In this document: piece after piece, positions 1 through 11,000 of the stretch
Layout of the letters: the number at the start of each line of letters is the position of its first letter
Position numbering within the stretch: the first letter of the stretch is position 1
Source: Megaustenia siamemsis
Taxonomy: Eukaryota > Mollusca > Gastropoda > Stylommatophora > Ariophantidae
Direction of reading: 5' to 3'
Length of the DNA: 64,000 nucleotides
Assembly (NCBI GenBank): GCA_032433765.1
Contig: JAVIAB010000160.1
Location: forward strand, 31,354,121 to 31,418,120
Position numbers and translations under genes: made by a program
The notes under the pieces: generated by a model
What the model saw: the letters and a program-made list of their open reading frames with translations, nothing else
Databases searched by the model: none
What the model was told of the DNA's origin: nothing

Positions 1-119
1 GCGATCTCTCTTTCCTTTTATTTTGCCAGTTGTAACCAAGTATTCCAACTTTCATCTTCTCATGATTTGCCCCAAAAATGCTGATTGTTTCTTTCTTATG
101 TTTTTTAGGAGCTCCCTTT
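1..119 (-). mobile_element. RTE-like LINE subfamily C' C-terminal fragment
   Basis: On the minus strand this matches the C-terminal coding tail of the C' copies at 16001-16243 and 20584-21786 (shared blocks around [14 protein letters not shown]). It is cut by the window edge and by the family C insertion that follows. Confidence 0.7.
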
Positions 120-127
120 TTAGAGAG

Positions 128-535
128 ACATCATCATCGTCAAGTACCGGGCCTAGTGGCGTAGGTGATCATGTCTCTCCACAACATTCGATCTCGGCAG
201 CTATTTATCATTTCTGTTGTTGATCTTCTGCCAAGCCATTCTCTTAAGCTGTCTGTTATTTTTTCTCTTTGCTTCCCTCTATCTCTTCGTCCCTCAATTT
301 TTCCAGTTGTTACAATATATTCAAGTTGTTCTCTTCTCATTACATGGCCAAAAAATGATTATTGTCTCTTCCTAACATTGGAAATTAGCTCTCTTTTTGC
401 TTTGACCTTTCTCAGAACCTCTTCATTACTCTTCTTAGCTGTCCATGGTATTCTCAACATTCTTCAGTAAAACCACATTTCTACAGACTCCAGTGATTTT
501 CTTGTCTGTTGTCCTATTGTCCATGATTCGCATTC
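128..535 (-). mobile_element. RTE-like LINE family C, 5'-truncated tail copy
   Basis: Minus-strand coding tail with [20 protein letters not shown] and STTEMINSC blocks, ending in an ATG/TGA-type trinucleotide tail (CATCATCGTCAAG on +). An 8-base duplication ttagagag at 120-127 and 536-543 flanks it, suggesting insertion into the C' fragment. Confidence 0.75.
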
Positions 536-1155
536 TTAGAGAGCATAGTTGACTAATATTGAGAACAAATAGCTAAAAACAAATAAGAGTTCAAATATTT
601 GTAGTATAAAGTATTATAGCAGCAAATAGGAAAATCAAAATCGAAATTGAAAACAGAAGTGACCACAGAAACCAAATAACAGGGTAAATAACACCATTAA
701 AAAAAAAAAAGGTTTGGGACGAATGCATCTGTCAGCACCAGGACTGAAAGCGGTTAGTGACTCATAGCTGACTGCTTCTACAAGGATTGGTGAACAAAAA
801 TTATTCAGATCTTGCTCTACCTCTCATAGTAACAGACAAACCAGTCTGACCAGGTGAGTAAAGAACAAGAGAAACGGTAACATGGTTCCTAAAAATGTCG
901 AGCTGGATGTGTTGAGTCGAAAGTTGTAAATATAGTAACTTGTTTGAAAACAACAACATATTTGCGCCCACTTAATGTTCTTTTATAAGGGTGGACGAAA
1001 TGAGGGAGTAGTGGTCGAATGAGCCCAAAAATAGACACACACAAAAGAAAGAAAAGAAAGAAAAAAACAAATAAGTGACGATGGATACAAAGAGCGATTT
1101 ACTGCTCAGTATTTCTGATAACGTTGTACTACCATTGGCAAACATGGACATTAAT
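536..1155. other. Gene-free stretch with degraded repeat R1 piece
   Basis: No gene is seen. About 725-865 resembles, in reverse, the dispersed repeat R1 seen at 34110, 52245 and 54295 (shared words such as gtgactcatagctgactg and accagtctg). There is an A-run at about 699-710. Confidence 0.5.
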
Positions 1156-1419
1156 TTTTTTAAAAAGTAAAGTGCCCCGTCACGCCAAGTGGTGTATAAG
1201 GAATACAGTGTTAGTGACCATAAATTTTACAGACCTTCGGTACATGATTTTCGTGGTAATATGGGCGGTATTACGCCCGTGCCGCTTTACTTTCCCAGAA
1301 AAAGTCATGTACCCATTAAAAGTTGGGTGAACCCGGTAGCCGTCGGTTGGAATCGAACCCCCTGCCTCTTGTCCTTTGTAGTCCAGTTCACTAACTATTG
1401 AGCTATCGCGGCTCCCATT
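1156..1419 (-). mobile_element. SINE-1 (tRNA-derived), monomer
   Basis: The minus strand begins GGGAGCCGCGATAGCTCAATAG, an A-box-like start, with a B box GGTTCGATTCC, a body of about 180 bases shared with 26995-27248 and 38082-38334, and a tail rich in ACTTT. The TSD is gacattaat at 1147-1155 and 1420-1428. The tRNA-like head gives an internal pol III promoter; the body has no coding potential. Confidence 0.85.
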
Positions 1420-1428
1420 GACATTAAT

Positions 1429-2187
1429 AGTAAAAGAGAAATGACAACTACTCACAACTACTGAAATGGGATGCCTTCATGGAATACTTAATGTGATAAT
1501 AAAAACAAAGCGAGAAATAAAGAAGTTGAGAAAAGACGGGAGTAACACTACTCATGAGTTTCTGTAGACACCAAATTAAATGGTTTGACCATATAACGGT
1601 GTTACCAGTAAACGTCATTTCAGAAGAAGCATCAACAACCAAATACAACAACCCGGACTAGTTGAAGACCACATAAAAGCATGAACACGCAAAATATATG
1701 ACACCACGCGAACCAAAGAACGTGTAAAATAAACACAAAACGGTATTAAGCAGCTAAATTAATACACAGATGAGAGAAAATGCAATGTTTCTTCAAAAGC
1801 ATTTATCAGGTGCAAAAGAAAAAAAATATACAAAGACTATTCTAAAATAAACAAACAAATGTGAACGCTAAAGTCAAACACTGATCTGAAAAATGGCAGA
1901 AAAAACGGTGTTCAGGATTTACTAGTTTTTTGGTCACATGACTAATAGATAATAGGCCTGGTAGCAGTTAATTGGATCAAAGTGTGCTAGCAAGAAAACT
2001 AAATTTGGAGAGACTCTTAACGATGGTGATGACATATCTGACGGTTAGATTTTTTTAGGAAAGACATAACTTTATTAATTTTAGCATTTTATTTAATTTT
2101 TTTTTCATAGATTTTAGTTTCAGTAAAATTAGTGTCACTTGTTGTTTATGTGACGTATTCTATAACGTTATTATGAACAGTAATGTA
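1429..2187. other. Gene-free AT-rich sequence
   Basis: Short A-rich runs; no supported gene, RNA or identifiable repeat. Confidence 0.4.
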
Positions 2188-2430
2188 GGTGTCTGGTTAG
2201 CGCAATCGATAGGCGGTTGGCTTACCACGGCAACAGCCGGGGTTCGTACCCTGGCGAGGACACCTGGGTTTTACTAATTCCCTAAAAATTAGTACCTCTG
2301 AAGTCGGAGTAAATCTGCCTGGGCATCCTGTAATGGGATAAAACAGACTTTACACGCAAAATTCAGTCCCACAAAATTGAGTGGGTGGGACGGACTTCGT
2401 CAGAGCTTAAAAGCTGTTATGATTTTTCCC
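2188..2430 (+). mobile_element. SINE-2 with tRNA-like head
   Basis: Positions 2188-2264 form a 77-base tRNA-like unit. The ends GGTGTCT and GGACACC can pair as an acceptor stem, and the B box GGTTCGTACCC starts at 2241. No clean anticodon stem can be drawn, so this is a tRNA-derived SINE head, not a tRNA gene. A shared linker (gggttttactaattccc) and an unrelated body follow. The same head occurs inverted at 38340-38441. The 3' end is uncertain. Confidence 0.7.
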
Positions 2431-2879
2431 CTTAAACTTTCTCATCAATTTTAAGATATAATTTCATTAGGTTAATTAAACAGATATCTAAAGTGTGAGT
2501 CTTAATGACCTTCAAAAAACGCCAATGGCATAAACCTGTACTCTTTAAATTGTATTTTTTTTAAATGTTCAAACTTATATGGAGTTATATTTTCTCCTTT
2601 ACAATCAGTGTTACTGTAGCTTCGCATTTTATGCATTTCTTTGCCTCCCCCCCCCCCCCCTTTTCTCCCCATATGGAGTCCCGCGTTTACGATAATTTTC
2701 TGAGTTGCATCTCTTTCAACGTTAATTTTATTTCCAGGCATGTGTTTTAATAACAAAGAAAACCCATGGGAGCCGAAACAAAGATAGTATAGATATAATA
2801 AAGGGGCTAATGCTATAATGTATCTATCAACTCTAAGGATAACATTGAAGAAACCATATTTAAGCTCCTAAAGGTCTTT

Positions 2880-3315
2880 TATCATCATCATCAAGTATCG
2901 GGCCTGCAGGCGTAGGTGATCATGTCTCTTCATAACTTTCGATCTTGACAGTTATTTATCATTTATGTTGTTGACCTTCTGCCAAGCCATTCTCTTAAGC
3001 TGTCTGGTATCTTTTCTCTTTGCTTCCCTCTGTCTCTTCGTCCTTAAATTTTTCCAGTTGTTACAATATACTCCAGTTGTTCCCTTCTCAATACATGGCC
3101 AAACAATGATGATTGTTTCTTCCTAATATTGGAAATTAGCTCGCTTTTTGTTTTGACCTCTTTCAGAACATTTTCATTACTCTTCTTAGCTGTCCATGGT
3201 ATTCTCATCATTCCTCTGTAAAACCACATTTCTACAGACTCCAGTGATTTTCATGTTTGTTGTCCTATTGTCGATGATTCACATCCATATGTTACGAATG
3301 GCTCTACATAACATT
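2880..3315 (-). mobile_element. Family C LINE tail copy
   Basis: Minus-strand fragment with [20 protein letters not shown] and [12 protein letters not shown] blocks, ending in the trinucleotide tail (atcatcatcatcaag on +). The TSD is taaaggtcttt at 2869-2879 and 3316-3326. It is 5'-truncated, keeping only the last part of the ORF. Confidence 0.85.
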
Positions 3316-3623
3316 TAAAGGTCTTTACTGGATGATAAATACAAACAAAGCAAACTAAAAATATCAATGAGTCTCCAAGAAGCCAAGAAGTAATAGTGGT
3401 TGCATAGCCGATGTACCATTAGATACATACTAAAAAACGAGACTCAGTAGATTTATATATGGTACTAGAACAACGGTTCTAAGAGTATATTGAGAGACGG
3501 GTCATAAAAACATAAAGTGCTGAAACGAAGTGTCACTTGGAAAAAGGTAGGAATAATACCTCCACTCCGAATTGAAAGAACCGAAATGGGATATAAAGAT
3601 TGCTCCAATCGCGAGCGGTTTAT

Positions 3624-4096
3624 GATCACCTGAAGAGTGTGAGATAATCCTGATCACCCGAAAAGTGTGAGATAATCCTGATCACCCGAAAAGTGTGAGA
3701 TAATCCTGATCACCCGAAAAGTGTGAGATAATCCTGATCACCCGAAAAGTGTGAGATAATCCTGATCACCCGAAAAGTGTGAGATAATCCTGATCACCCG
3801 AAAAGTGTGAGATAATCCTGATCACCTGAAAAGTGTGAGATAATCCTGATCACCCGAAAAGTGTGAGATAATCCTGATCACCCGAAAAGTGTGAGATAAT
3901 CCTGATCACCCGAAAAGTGTGAGATAATCCTGATCACCCGAAAAGTGTGAGATAATCCTGATCACCCGAAAAGTGTGAGATAATCCTGATCACCCGAAAA
4001 GTGTGAGATAATCCTGATCATCCGAAAAGTGTGAGATAATCCTGATCACCCGAAAAGTGTGAGATAATCCTGATCACCCGAAAAGTGTGAGATAAT
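3624..4096 (+). repeat. 28-bp minisatellite, about 17 copies
   Basis: Unit gatcacccgaaaagtgtgag followed by ataatcct, 28 bases, repeated head to tail. Most internal copies are identical; the first copy and a few inner ones differ by one or two bases (cctg for cccg, gaag for aaag). No coding role is seen. Confidence 0.97.
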
Positions 4097-4735
4097 GCCA
4101 GTAACTAAAAGTCTTTTGGGCCTTTATGATTGTAAAATTGAAGTGGACTGTCACAAGAGATGCCGCAGAGACACGCAGAGAAATTATCACCAAAAGTTCT
4201 ACCTGTTTCACCAGTGTATCAACTTTGGTACACAAAGACCTACATAGCTTTGCCCGTAATACACATGAAGTCCTCCCTAATCTTAGTCTAGTATAAGAGA
4301 GATGCCTTTGTCTCACACATAAAACCATTATCTATATAGCTGCTTGACCCTGTTAGAACTTTTCTCCCGTAATAGCTACTCTGAATTTTTCTTTGTAATG
4401 TGCGAGACGTCCACTGTCTGCACCAGTCAATCCAACTCTTGTAAAACCTTGAAATCACCTTCTTGTAATCCTCCTATTTCATGTTTACCTGAACTATGTC
4501 ATCCGTAATTATTTTCTCTATGCTACAATGTTGTCTACAATTACCAAATACTCAATTTCCCTTGTTTATGGGTTTTTTTTCAACCACCTACAAACTGTGC
4601 CGCTGCAAGAAACTGTCAAACGATAGTAATTTATAGAATTGCATTGATCAATGCAAGCAAATAGGTTGTGAAAATCGTTGCGATATACAATTATTTTGTT
4701 TGTTCTGTAGAGTTCAACAATTAATTTTAGTTAAC
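4097..4735. other. Gene-free sequence between minisatellite and LINE
   Basis: No gene or clear repeat is visible until the TSD tttagttaac at 4726-4735. Confidence 0.4.
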
Positions 4736-7700
4736 TTCTTCTTCCTTTCTTTTTTCACTAATACCTAAAAGGTATCGTGGTTTATATCATTTGTCGTTTT
4801 TGAACTACACGAACTGTCTGATTTTCCTTTGTTGTTACATGTCTCTGTCACTGCATCTATCCATCTTCTTCTGGGTCTTCCTCTTGGTCTTTTTCCGTGT
4901 ATTCTCGAGAAGAACGCCCTTGATGGTGATTGGTAAGGATTCATTCTGACCAGGTGACCAAACCATTTAAGTTGTTGTTGTTCTATATATTTTTGGCAGG
5001 GTTTTGTTCCTACAATTTTTCTTATGGTTTCATTTGGTATTCTATATCTTCTTGTGTTGTTTCTTACTTTTCTCAAGCATCGCATCTCACGTGTATTGAT
5101 CTTTCTTAATTGTGATTTAGAAAGGGTCCATGTTTGACTTTCATAGAACAAAGTTGGTATGAAAATGCTATTTATCATTTGTTGTTTAGCTGGCATAGAA
5201 ATGTTTGGATGTCTTAGCAATGGTGAAAGCTGGTATGTGACAGCATTTGCTTTTTGTATTCTCATGTCAATTTCTCTGTCTAGTTTTCCATCTTCTGTGA
5301 ACATTGTGCCCAAATACTTGAATTCCTTTACTTGTTTTATTTCTTTATCCTTGATCTTAATGTTTAATGGGTGTCTTAATTTCCTTATTCTCATTGCCTC
5401 TGTTTTTGATGTGTTAATTTTCATACTGTAGTTTGTGCAGCTTTTATCTAGAGATGTTATATGCTGTTGTAGCAGGTTTTCATCCTCATATATTAGGCAT
5501 TGGTCATCTGCGAAGAGTAGCTCGTTGATGTTGGAGTTTTCTAACTCTATCTTATTATTTGATTTTTCCTTATTGCTGATTGATTCCTGATTTATTTTGT
5601 CCATATATATGATGAAGAGGAGTGGTGAGAGGATGCATCCTTGTCTTACACCTGTTGTAACCTGAAACCATTCTGACAGACCTTCCGATGTTCTAACGGC
5701 ACTTTGACTGTTTTTATATAATGCCATTATATTATCTAGTAGTTGTCCTCCTACACAGTAGGTATCTAAAGTTTGCCAAAGCTTGTTCCTGTCCACACGA
5801 TCAAACGCTTTTTCCTGATCTAGAAACACTATATTTAGGTTTCTGTCATATTCTATTGTTTTTTCACATAGTTGTCTCAATGTACATCAGTACAGCTTTT
5901 GCCTTTTCTGAATCCGAATTGATTATTACTTAATTGAGGTTCTATTATGTATCTTACTCTCCTCTCCAATATTTTAGCATACATTTTACCAACTTGACTC
6001 AATAGGGATATTCTCTGTACATTTCATTTTGCTTCCTTTATCTTCTAAAATGGGACAATGAAAGCTTTTTGCCAATCGTCTGGGACTTGTCTTTCCTCCC
6101 ACGCCATATTGAATATTATAGTAAGCCAATCTATAGCTGTTTCCTTACAGGCTAGTAGCATTTCTGTTGTTATTCCATCTATACCAGATGCTTTGTTTTT
6201 TTAAATTCTGCTTCAAAGCCCATTCTACTTCTGTTTTAAGAATATTCGGTTCCTGTTCATCATACTGCCTATGTTTAAACTCTGTATTTCCGTTTGTATT
6301 TCCCTGATTTAATAGTTCCTTAAAGTATTCTCTCCATCTGATTATTATGTTTTTCCTGCTGCTGATTGGTCTGCCGTTCTTGTCGTTTATTATAGTTCTT
6401 AGGTTATAATCATTATTTCTTACTCTCATTGCTTTTACACTTTTGAAAAATTCTCTGGGTTCTTCTCTACATGTTTTTGCTAATTCTTCACCAAATGCTT
6501 TCCAAGAGTCTGCCTTTGTTTGCTCTACAATCTTTTTGCTATCATTTCTGGCTTGTCTATAGTGATTGTAGTCTTCTGTTGTTTTTTGTCTTCTGCCACG
6601 TTTTATACTTTTCTTTCTTGTGTTTCACTGCTGATTTTACTACTTCATTCCACCATCTTGTAAGTTTATGTCTGCTCTTTCCTATATTTTTCAGACCGCA
6701 TTTCTCTTGTGTTGACTCCATTAAACCTTCTTTAAACTGTTTCCATGATTCCTCTATGTTTGTAGTTGTATTCGGGTTAGGTGTCTGTTGGTTACGGATT
6801 CTTCTATTTCTTTTTGTACGTTTACATCCTTTATTGCTTTTATATCTATTCTTTGTGCCCGAGGTCTTGCAATCTGTTTGTTGTTTCCTAACCCATTTTT
6901 TCTGCCATAGTAAAACAGGATTATGGTCTGTATCTAATATTGCATTTGGTATAGATCTTGAGTCTGTTATGTCCCTCCTTTGATGTCTTCTAGTCAAAAT
7001 AAAATCGAGTTGGGAGGCCTTGTCCGTGTCATTCCATTTATACCAAGTAAGTATTTGGTTACTATTGTGCTGATTAAATGTGTTTGTTATATAAAGATCA
7101 TGTTCTGCACAAATATTTAGTAGGTGTTCACCATTACTATTACACTCTGTTCTAATGTCACTAAATGGTCCTAGGTATAATTTCCATGGTGTTCTCCTTT
7201 GTCCTACTTTACCGTTAAAATCTCCTAGCACAAACAATTTCTATGTGTCTTTGACTTTATTTATTGTGGCTGAGAGTTCATAAAAATATTCTTGTTTGCT
7301 GTCCTCACTATAGGTGTCGTTGCATGGAGCATATGTTTGAATATAAGTGGTATTTCCTCCTCTTTCTGCTAATTTGATACTTATTATTCTTTCCGAGATG
7401 TAATCTATTTCCAGTATGTTTTTGGCAGTATTACTTTCAATAATGAAACCGACCCCATGTTTGTTTACTTCCTCCATGTTGTTAATTCCGCTCGTGAGGA
7501 GTGTGTAGCTTTGGTGTATTTCTTTAATGATTTTACCTCTCTTTCTTGTGTCTGCTAATCCCACGATTGTTATATTCCTTTTCTTCATAAATTCAACTAT
7601 TTATGTGCTTTTATCACCTAAACCGCAGATGTTCAAAGTACCTATTAAAAGTTCTGATTATTTTCTTTGTGTTGTTGTAGTTGTAGATTTCCCGCTTTCG
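4736..7700 (-). mobile_element. Family B RTE-like LINE, near full length, decayed
   Basis: One endonuclease-reverse transcriptase ORF is broken into pieces on the minus strand at about 7588-7241 (VGLADTR, IQTYAPCND), 7237-6557 (FVLGDFNGKVG, TDHNPV of the AP-endonuclease), 6429-6145 and 5880-4765. The last piece is the RT, with [37 protein letters not shown] and a C-terminal GKRPRGRPRRRW block. It inserts itself by target-primed reverse transcription. The 3' end is a (GAA)n-like tail. The TSD is tttagttaac at 4726-4735 and 7701-7710. Frameshifts and stops suggest it is inactive. Confidence 0.9.
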
Positions 7701-7710
7701 TTTAGTTAAC

Positions 7711-7920
7711 AAAAATACAAAGTTTGTGAAAATGGATTACCATACATTTGAAACAACTTTTCAAATTTCTGCCTAGTGGAGAGTGCAGCTTCGAAGAACT
7801 TCCGGCTTGTTTTGGCAGTTAACGTGTGGTTGTGTACGTTTTAGACTTTTAGATGCAAAGATAGATCGCATTCTGACATGCCAACAGCCAGACTATAGTT
7901 GAAACATATATTCTAGTAGC
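7711..7920 (+). promoter_or_regulatory. PPM1G proximal promoter / 5' UTR with ETS-type site
   Basis: This short stretch lies between the TSD of the upstream LINE (7701-7710) and the PPM1G start codon. ACTTCCGG at 7798-7805 is the reverse complement of the ETS/GABP core CCGGAAGT, common in TATA-less housekeeping promoters. No TATA box is evident near it. An in-frame TGA at 7900-7902 lies 21 bases before the ATG, which supports 7921 as the start. The transcription start itself cannot be placed from sequence alone. Confidence 0.5.
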
Positions 7921-8031
7921 ATGGGAGTTTATCTGTCGTCTCCTGTCACCGAGAAAGAATCGGTTGATGGACGTTGTGAGCGCTTCGTTTACGGTGCGTC
8001 GTCAATGCAAGGGTGGCGCATGTATCAGGAG
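7921..8031 (+). CDS. PPM1G: PPM1G exon 1 (residues 1-37)
   Basis: Encodes the N terminus, starting [14 protein letters not shown] and ending with the [10 protein letters not shown] block that precedes the first PP2C metal-site segment. The MG start matches PPM1A/B/G relatives. The donor gtaacg follows a GAG codon (phase 0), and an in-frame stop sits just upstream of the ATG. Confidence 0.93.
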
Positions 8032-11000
8032 GTAACGGACGCGATTTTTCAATTTTGCTCTTCTCATGATGATCATCATCATCATGATTGCTAATTATAT
8101 GTAATACACTAATTGTAATGTTTAGTTTTTGTTTATACACGTAAAGTTAGAACAAAAAAAAATTATTATAATATTAATGCATTGGTCATCGGTCAAGAGA
8201 GAAATTACTAATTACTATAATTGCAAATGTTACAATCACAATGTAGTTGACCAAGTTTAACAGTTTATAAAAAAGTGACATCATAACTCACAACTGATAA
8301 TGATAATGAGATAATGATAACAATTCAATCAATAACATAACACATAACAGACAGTAACATAGTGATAGTCATAGTATAGTTACTTGACTTATGATAGTTT
8401 AAAGTTTCAGAAAAATACTAAAATACTTTTGCTAAGATAAAGTGCTAAGACTAAGGCTTAACTTGAAGAAATTTAAAGTAAAAGTTATTTTAGTATTTTG
8501 TTTAAATAATAATTCATAAAACAAAATACATTTTTAAAAATTAAAAAAGTTAATAAGTTAAAAAATAAAAGTAATAATTAGAATTAATATTAATAACTCA
8601 ATAAGCATCATTGACATCACCTAGGCTATCAAACTGTCAGATGATGCATGCCTTCTATCTATCTATTGACCTTTCGAGCCGTGACCGGCCCATAGGGCGT
8701 AGACCAAGATACACCTTCTCCTATATGAATTTTTGTTCTAGCAGTTTTCTTTTAAAGATATTTTATCAAATCTCGCCATCTGTCTCTGTTCTGTGCAAGC
8801 AGTTCTATCTCATTGAGGGAGCCGATTCCTGCTGCTCTTGCCTCTCTCATCAATGTTCTTCTCAGTGTCTCCCTGGGTCTACCTCTTTTTCTTTTACCTG
8901 TTGTTTCCCATATGAGGGCTTGCTTTGCTATTCGATTATTATCTCTTCTCATCACATGTCCAACGTATGACCATCGTCTTTTCTTTATTACTGAAGATAT
9001 TAGTGGTTGATTGGCGATTTCTCTAATTTCCTCGTTTGTTTTGAATTCGTATGCATGCCTTAGTAAGTAGAAAATAAAATACAATTTTAAAAAGTTACAA
9101 GTCAGTTGAGTAAGTTTGTGAATGTATCATTCATTCATTATTATTACAATCGCCATCATTGAATGACTGAGTACCGTCTCCACATTGAAGGTTGGCTACT
9201 ATGGGGATGGAGCGCCATTCCACTCTGTCTTTTTTGCATTGATGGTGCAGATTTTCATAGGCTGACTGTGACTTGTCCATCTTTTGATATTACTCGTCCA
9301 TCCATGTTAGTCACGGTTTGCCTCTGTCTCTTTTACCATGTATTTTCTCTTCCAAGATTACTTCCTAGACTACTAGGCTGCTGTGTCTAGGAATGTTGAG
9401 AAGATATAACATTTTGCTATTCATAGTTATATTATTATTTAAAAGTCAAAAGGACTAAAGTAGAGCTCTGCCTAGATAAATATAAGTGTAAAGGAAAATA
9501 ATACTAAATTATGAAATTAAGTTAACAAATACTAAATATTATGAAATTAAGTTAACAGATAAGATAAGATGATACAGTGGAGTAAAGGTCGTCAGACTTT
9601 TTCATTTTTGGTCTATGGAGTATGGAGCCCTAATTCTTAACCACAAATCATCATGGCAGCACCTTATATCAACACTAATTTACATTGGTAAAAAAAGAAA
9701 AATCAACCATATTTTAACTGCACATTATTTTACATTTTATATTGATTGTGGAGGTAAATAAACTAACGTTTTGGTATAAATTAAATAGGTGAGTGCCATT
9801 TTTGTAACTGAAATAACAATTTACATTGTGATATTTTTATCCTGTAACAAAGTCAATGGGAAGAATAAACTTGTTTCAAAATAATTTAAACCATGGCTTC
9901 TTTATATACTCTACTTCTACATTTGGGATGATCCCCAACTATCATATAAGAGCTAATGCTCTTTCTCATTTTTGAAGAGCAAAATAATGAAAATTATACT
10001 TTATGTGTAATTTTGTTTGAACATTCAATTTCAGTAGCTAGAAACAGCCCCTGTAGAATTTGACTATTTTAGTTTATTGAAATGTATCTAATTAGTATGA
10101 CATGGAAAATATAGAATGTTTTTTTTTTTAAACTTGCTTTTAAAAAAAATGTTAAGTAATAAAACCATTAAACAATATTTTTATTTTTTACAGGACGCAC
10201 ATAACTGCATTCCTTTATTTGATGAAAAACAAAAACATCACTTTTTGCTGTTTATGATGGACACGGAGGTAATATATTTTTATTATTTGCTTCATTTTGC
10301 CATATTTTGGTCACATTTTTATATTTTTTTTCTTCCTGATTGATAGGAGAAATTTATTCTTTTAAACTTTTCAGGAAAAATAAGTTAAAAGTTCCTGAAA
10401 TAGGAAACTCTTTATACAGCAGCAGGAGGCAATCTGATCATCAGAAGCAGACCAACAAAACTGAAGATTATATGTTTTTGATTTTGTCTCTCTAATTTAA
10501 TGATGGACTTCCGGTGTCATGGCGACTACTTGTTGTCATTTTTATAATTCGGCTCTTGCTGAGATATTTAAATGATTTACGCGACAGTCTAGTTGTGAAT
10601 TTATGTGTTGCTATTCTCCACTTGGTGTAATGTTTTACTTCTGACTGGAGGATTGACTGCGAACTTTATCGATATTTAAGTGGATTTATTCTTTCTTTGT
10701 GTCGTGTGTTCGCGGTTCGATAGGCAAGCACATGGTTCGACAACAATGTCTGCGGCGGTAATCGGGTGTGTTCAAACCCATATGTGAAAAGTCTGCGACG
10801 GCGGATGGGGCGGAAGAATTAATTGAAATAATCAACGGCCCAGAAAGCGAATACAGCAAAGTATGTAATACACATGAGGCATTTTCAGAACACGAAAGGC
10901 GAAAATGGCAGACCACCGTGAAAGAGATTGGAGCCTCATCACGTAACAATCTAAAGAAAGCCATGGAGAGCAAAGTAATATTGGAAGGAAAAATACAAGG

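Noticed and set aside
1340..1416. tRNA gene on the minus strand
   Set aside because: The same tRNA-like start with a common body occurs three times with TSDs, so it is a SINE head.
2188..2264. Functional tRNA gene
   Set aside because: Acceptor-like ends and a B box are present, but no proper anticodon stem-loop can be drawn, and the head is repeated at 38340-38441 in a composite SINE.
3624..4096. CRISPR-like array
   Set aside because: The 28-base units are directly adjacent with no distinct spacers, and the genome is animal. It is a minisatellite.
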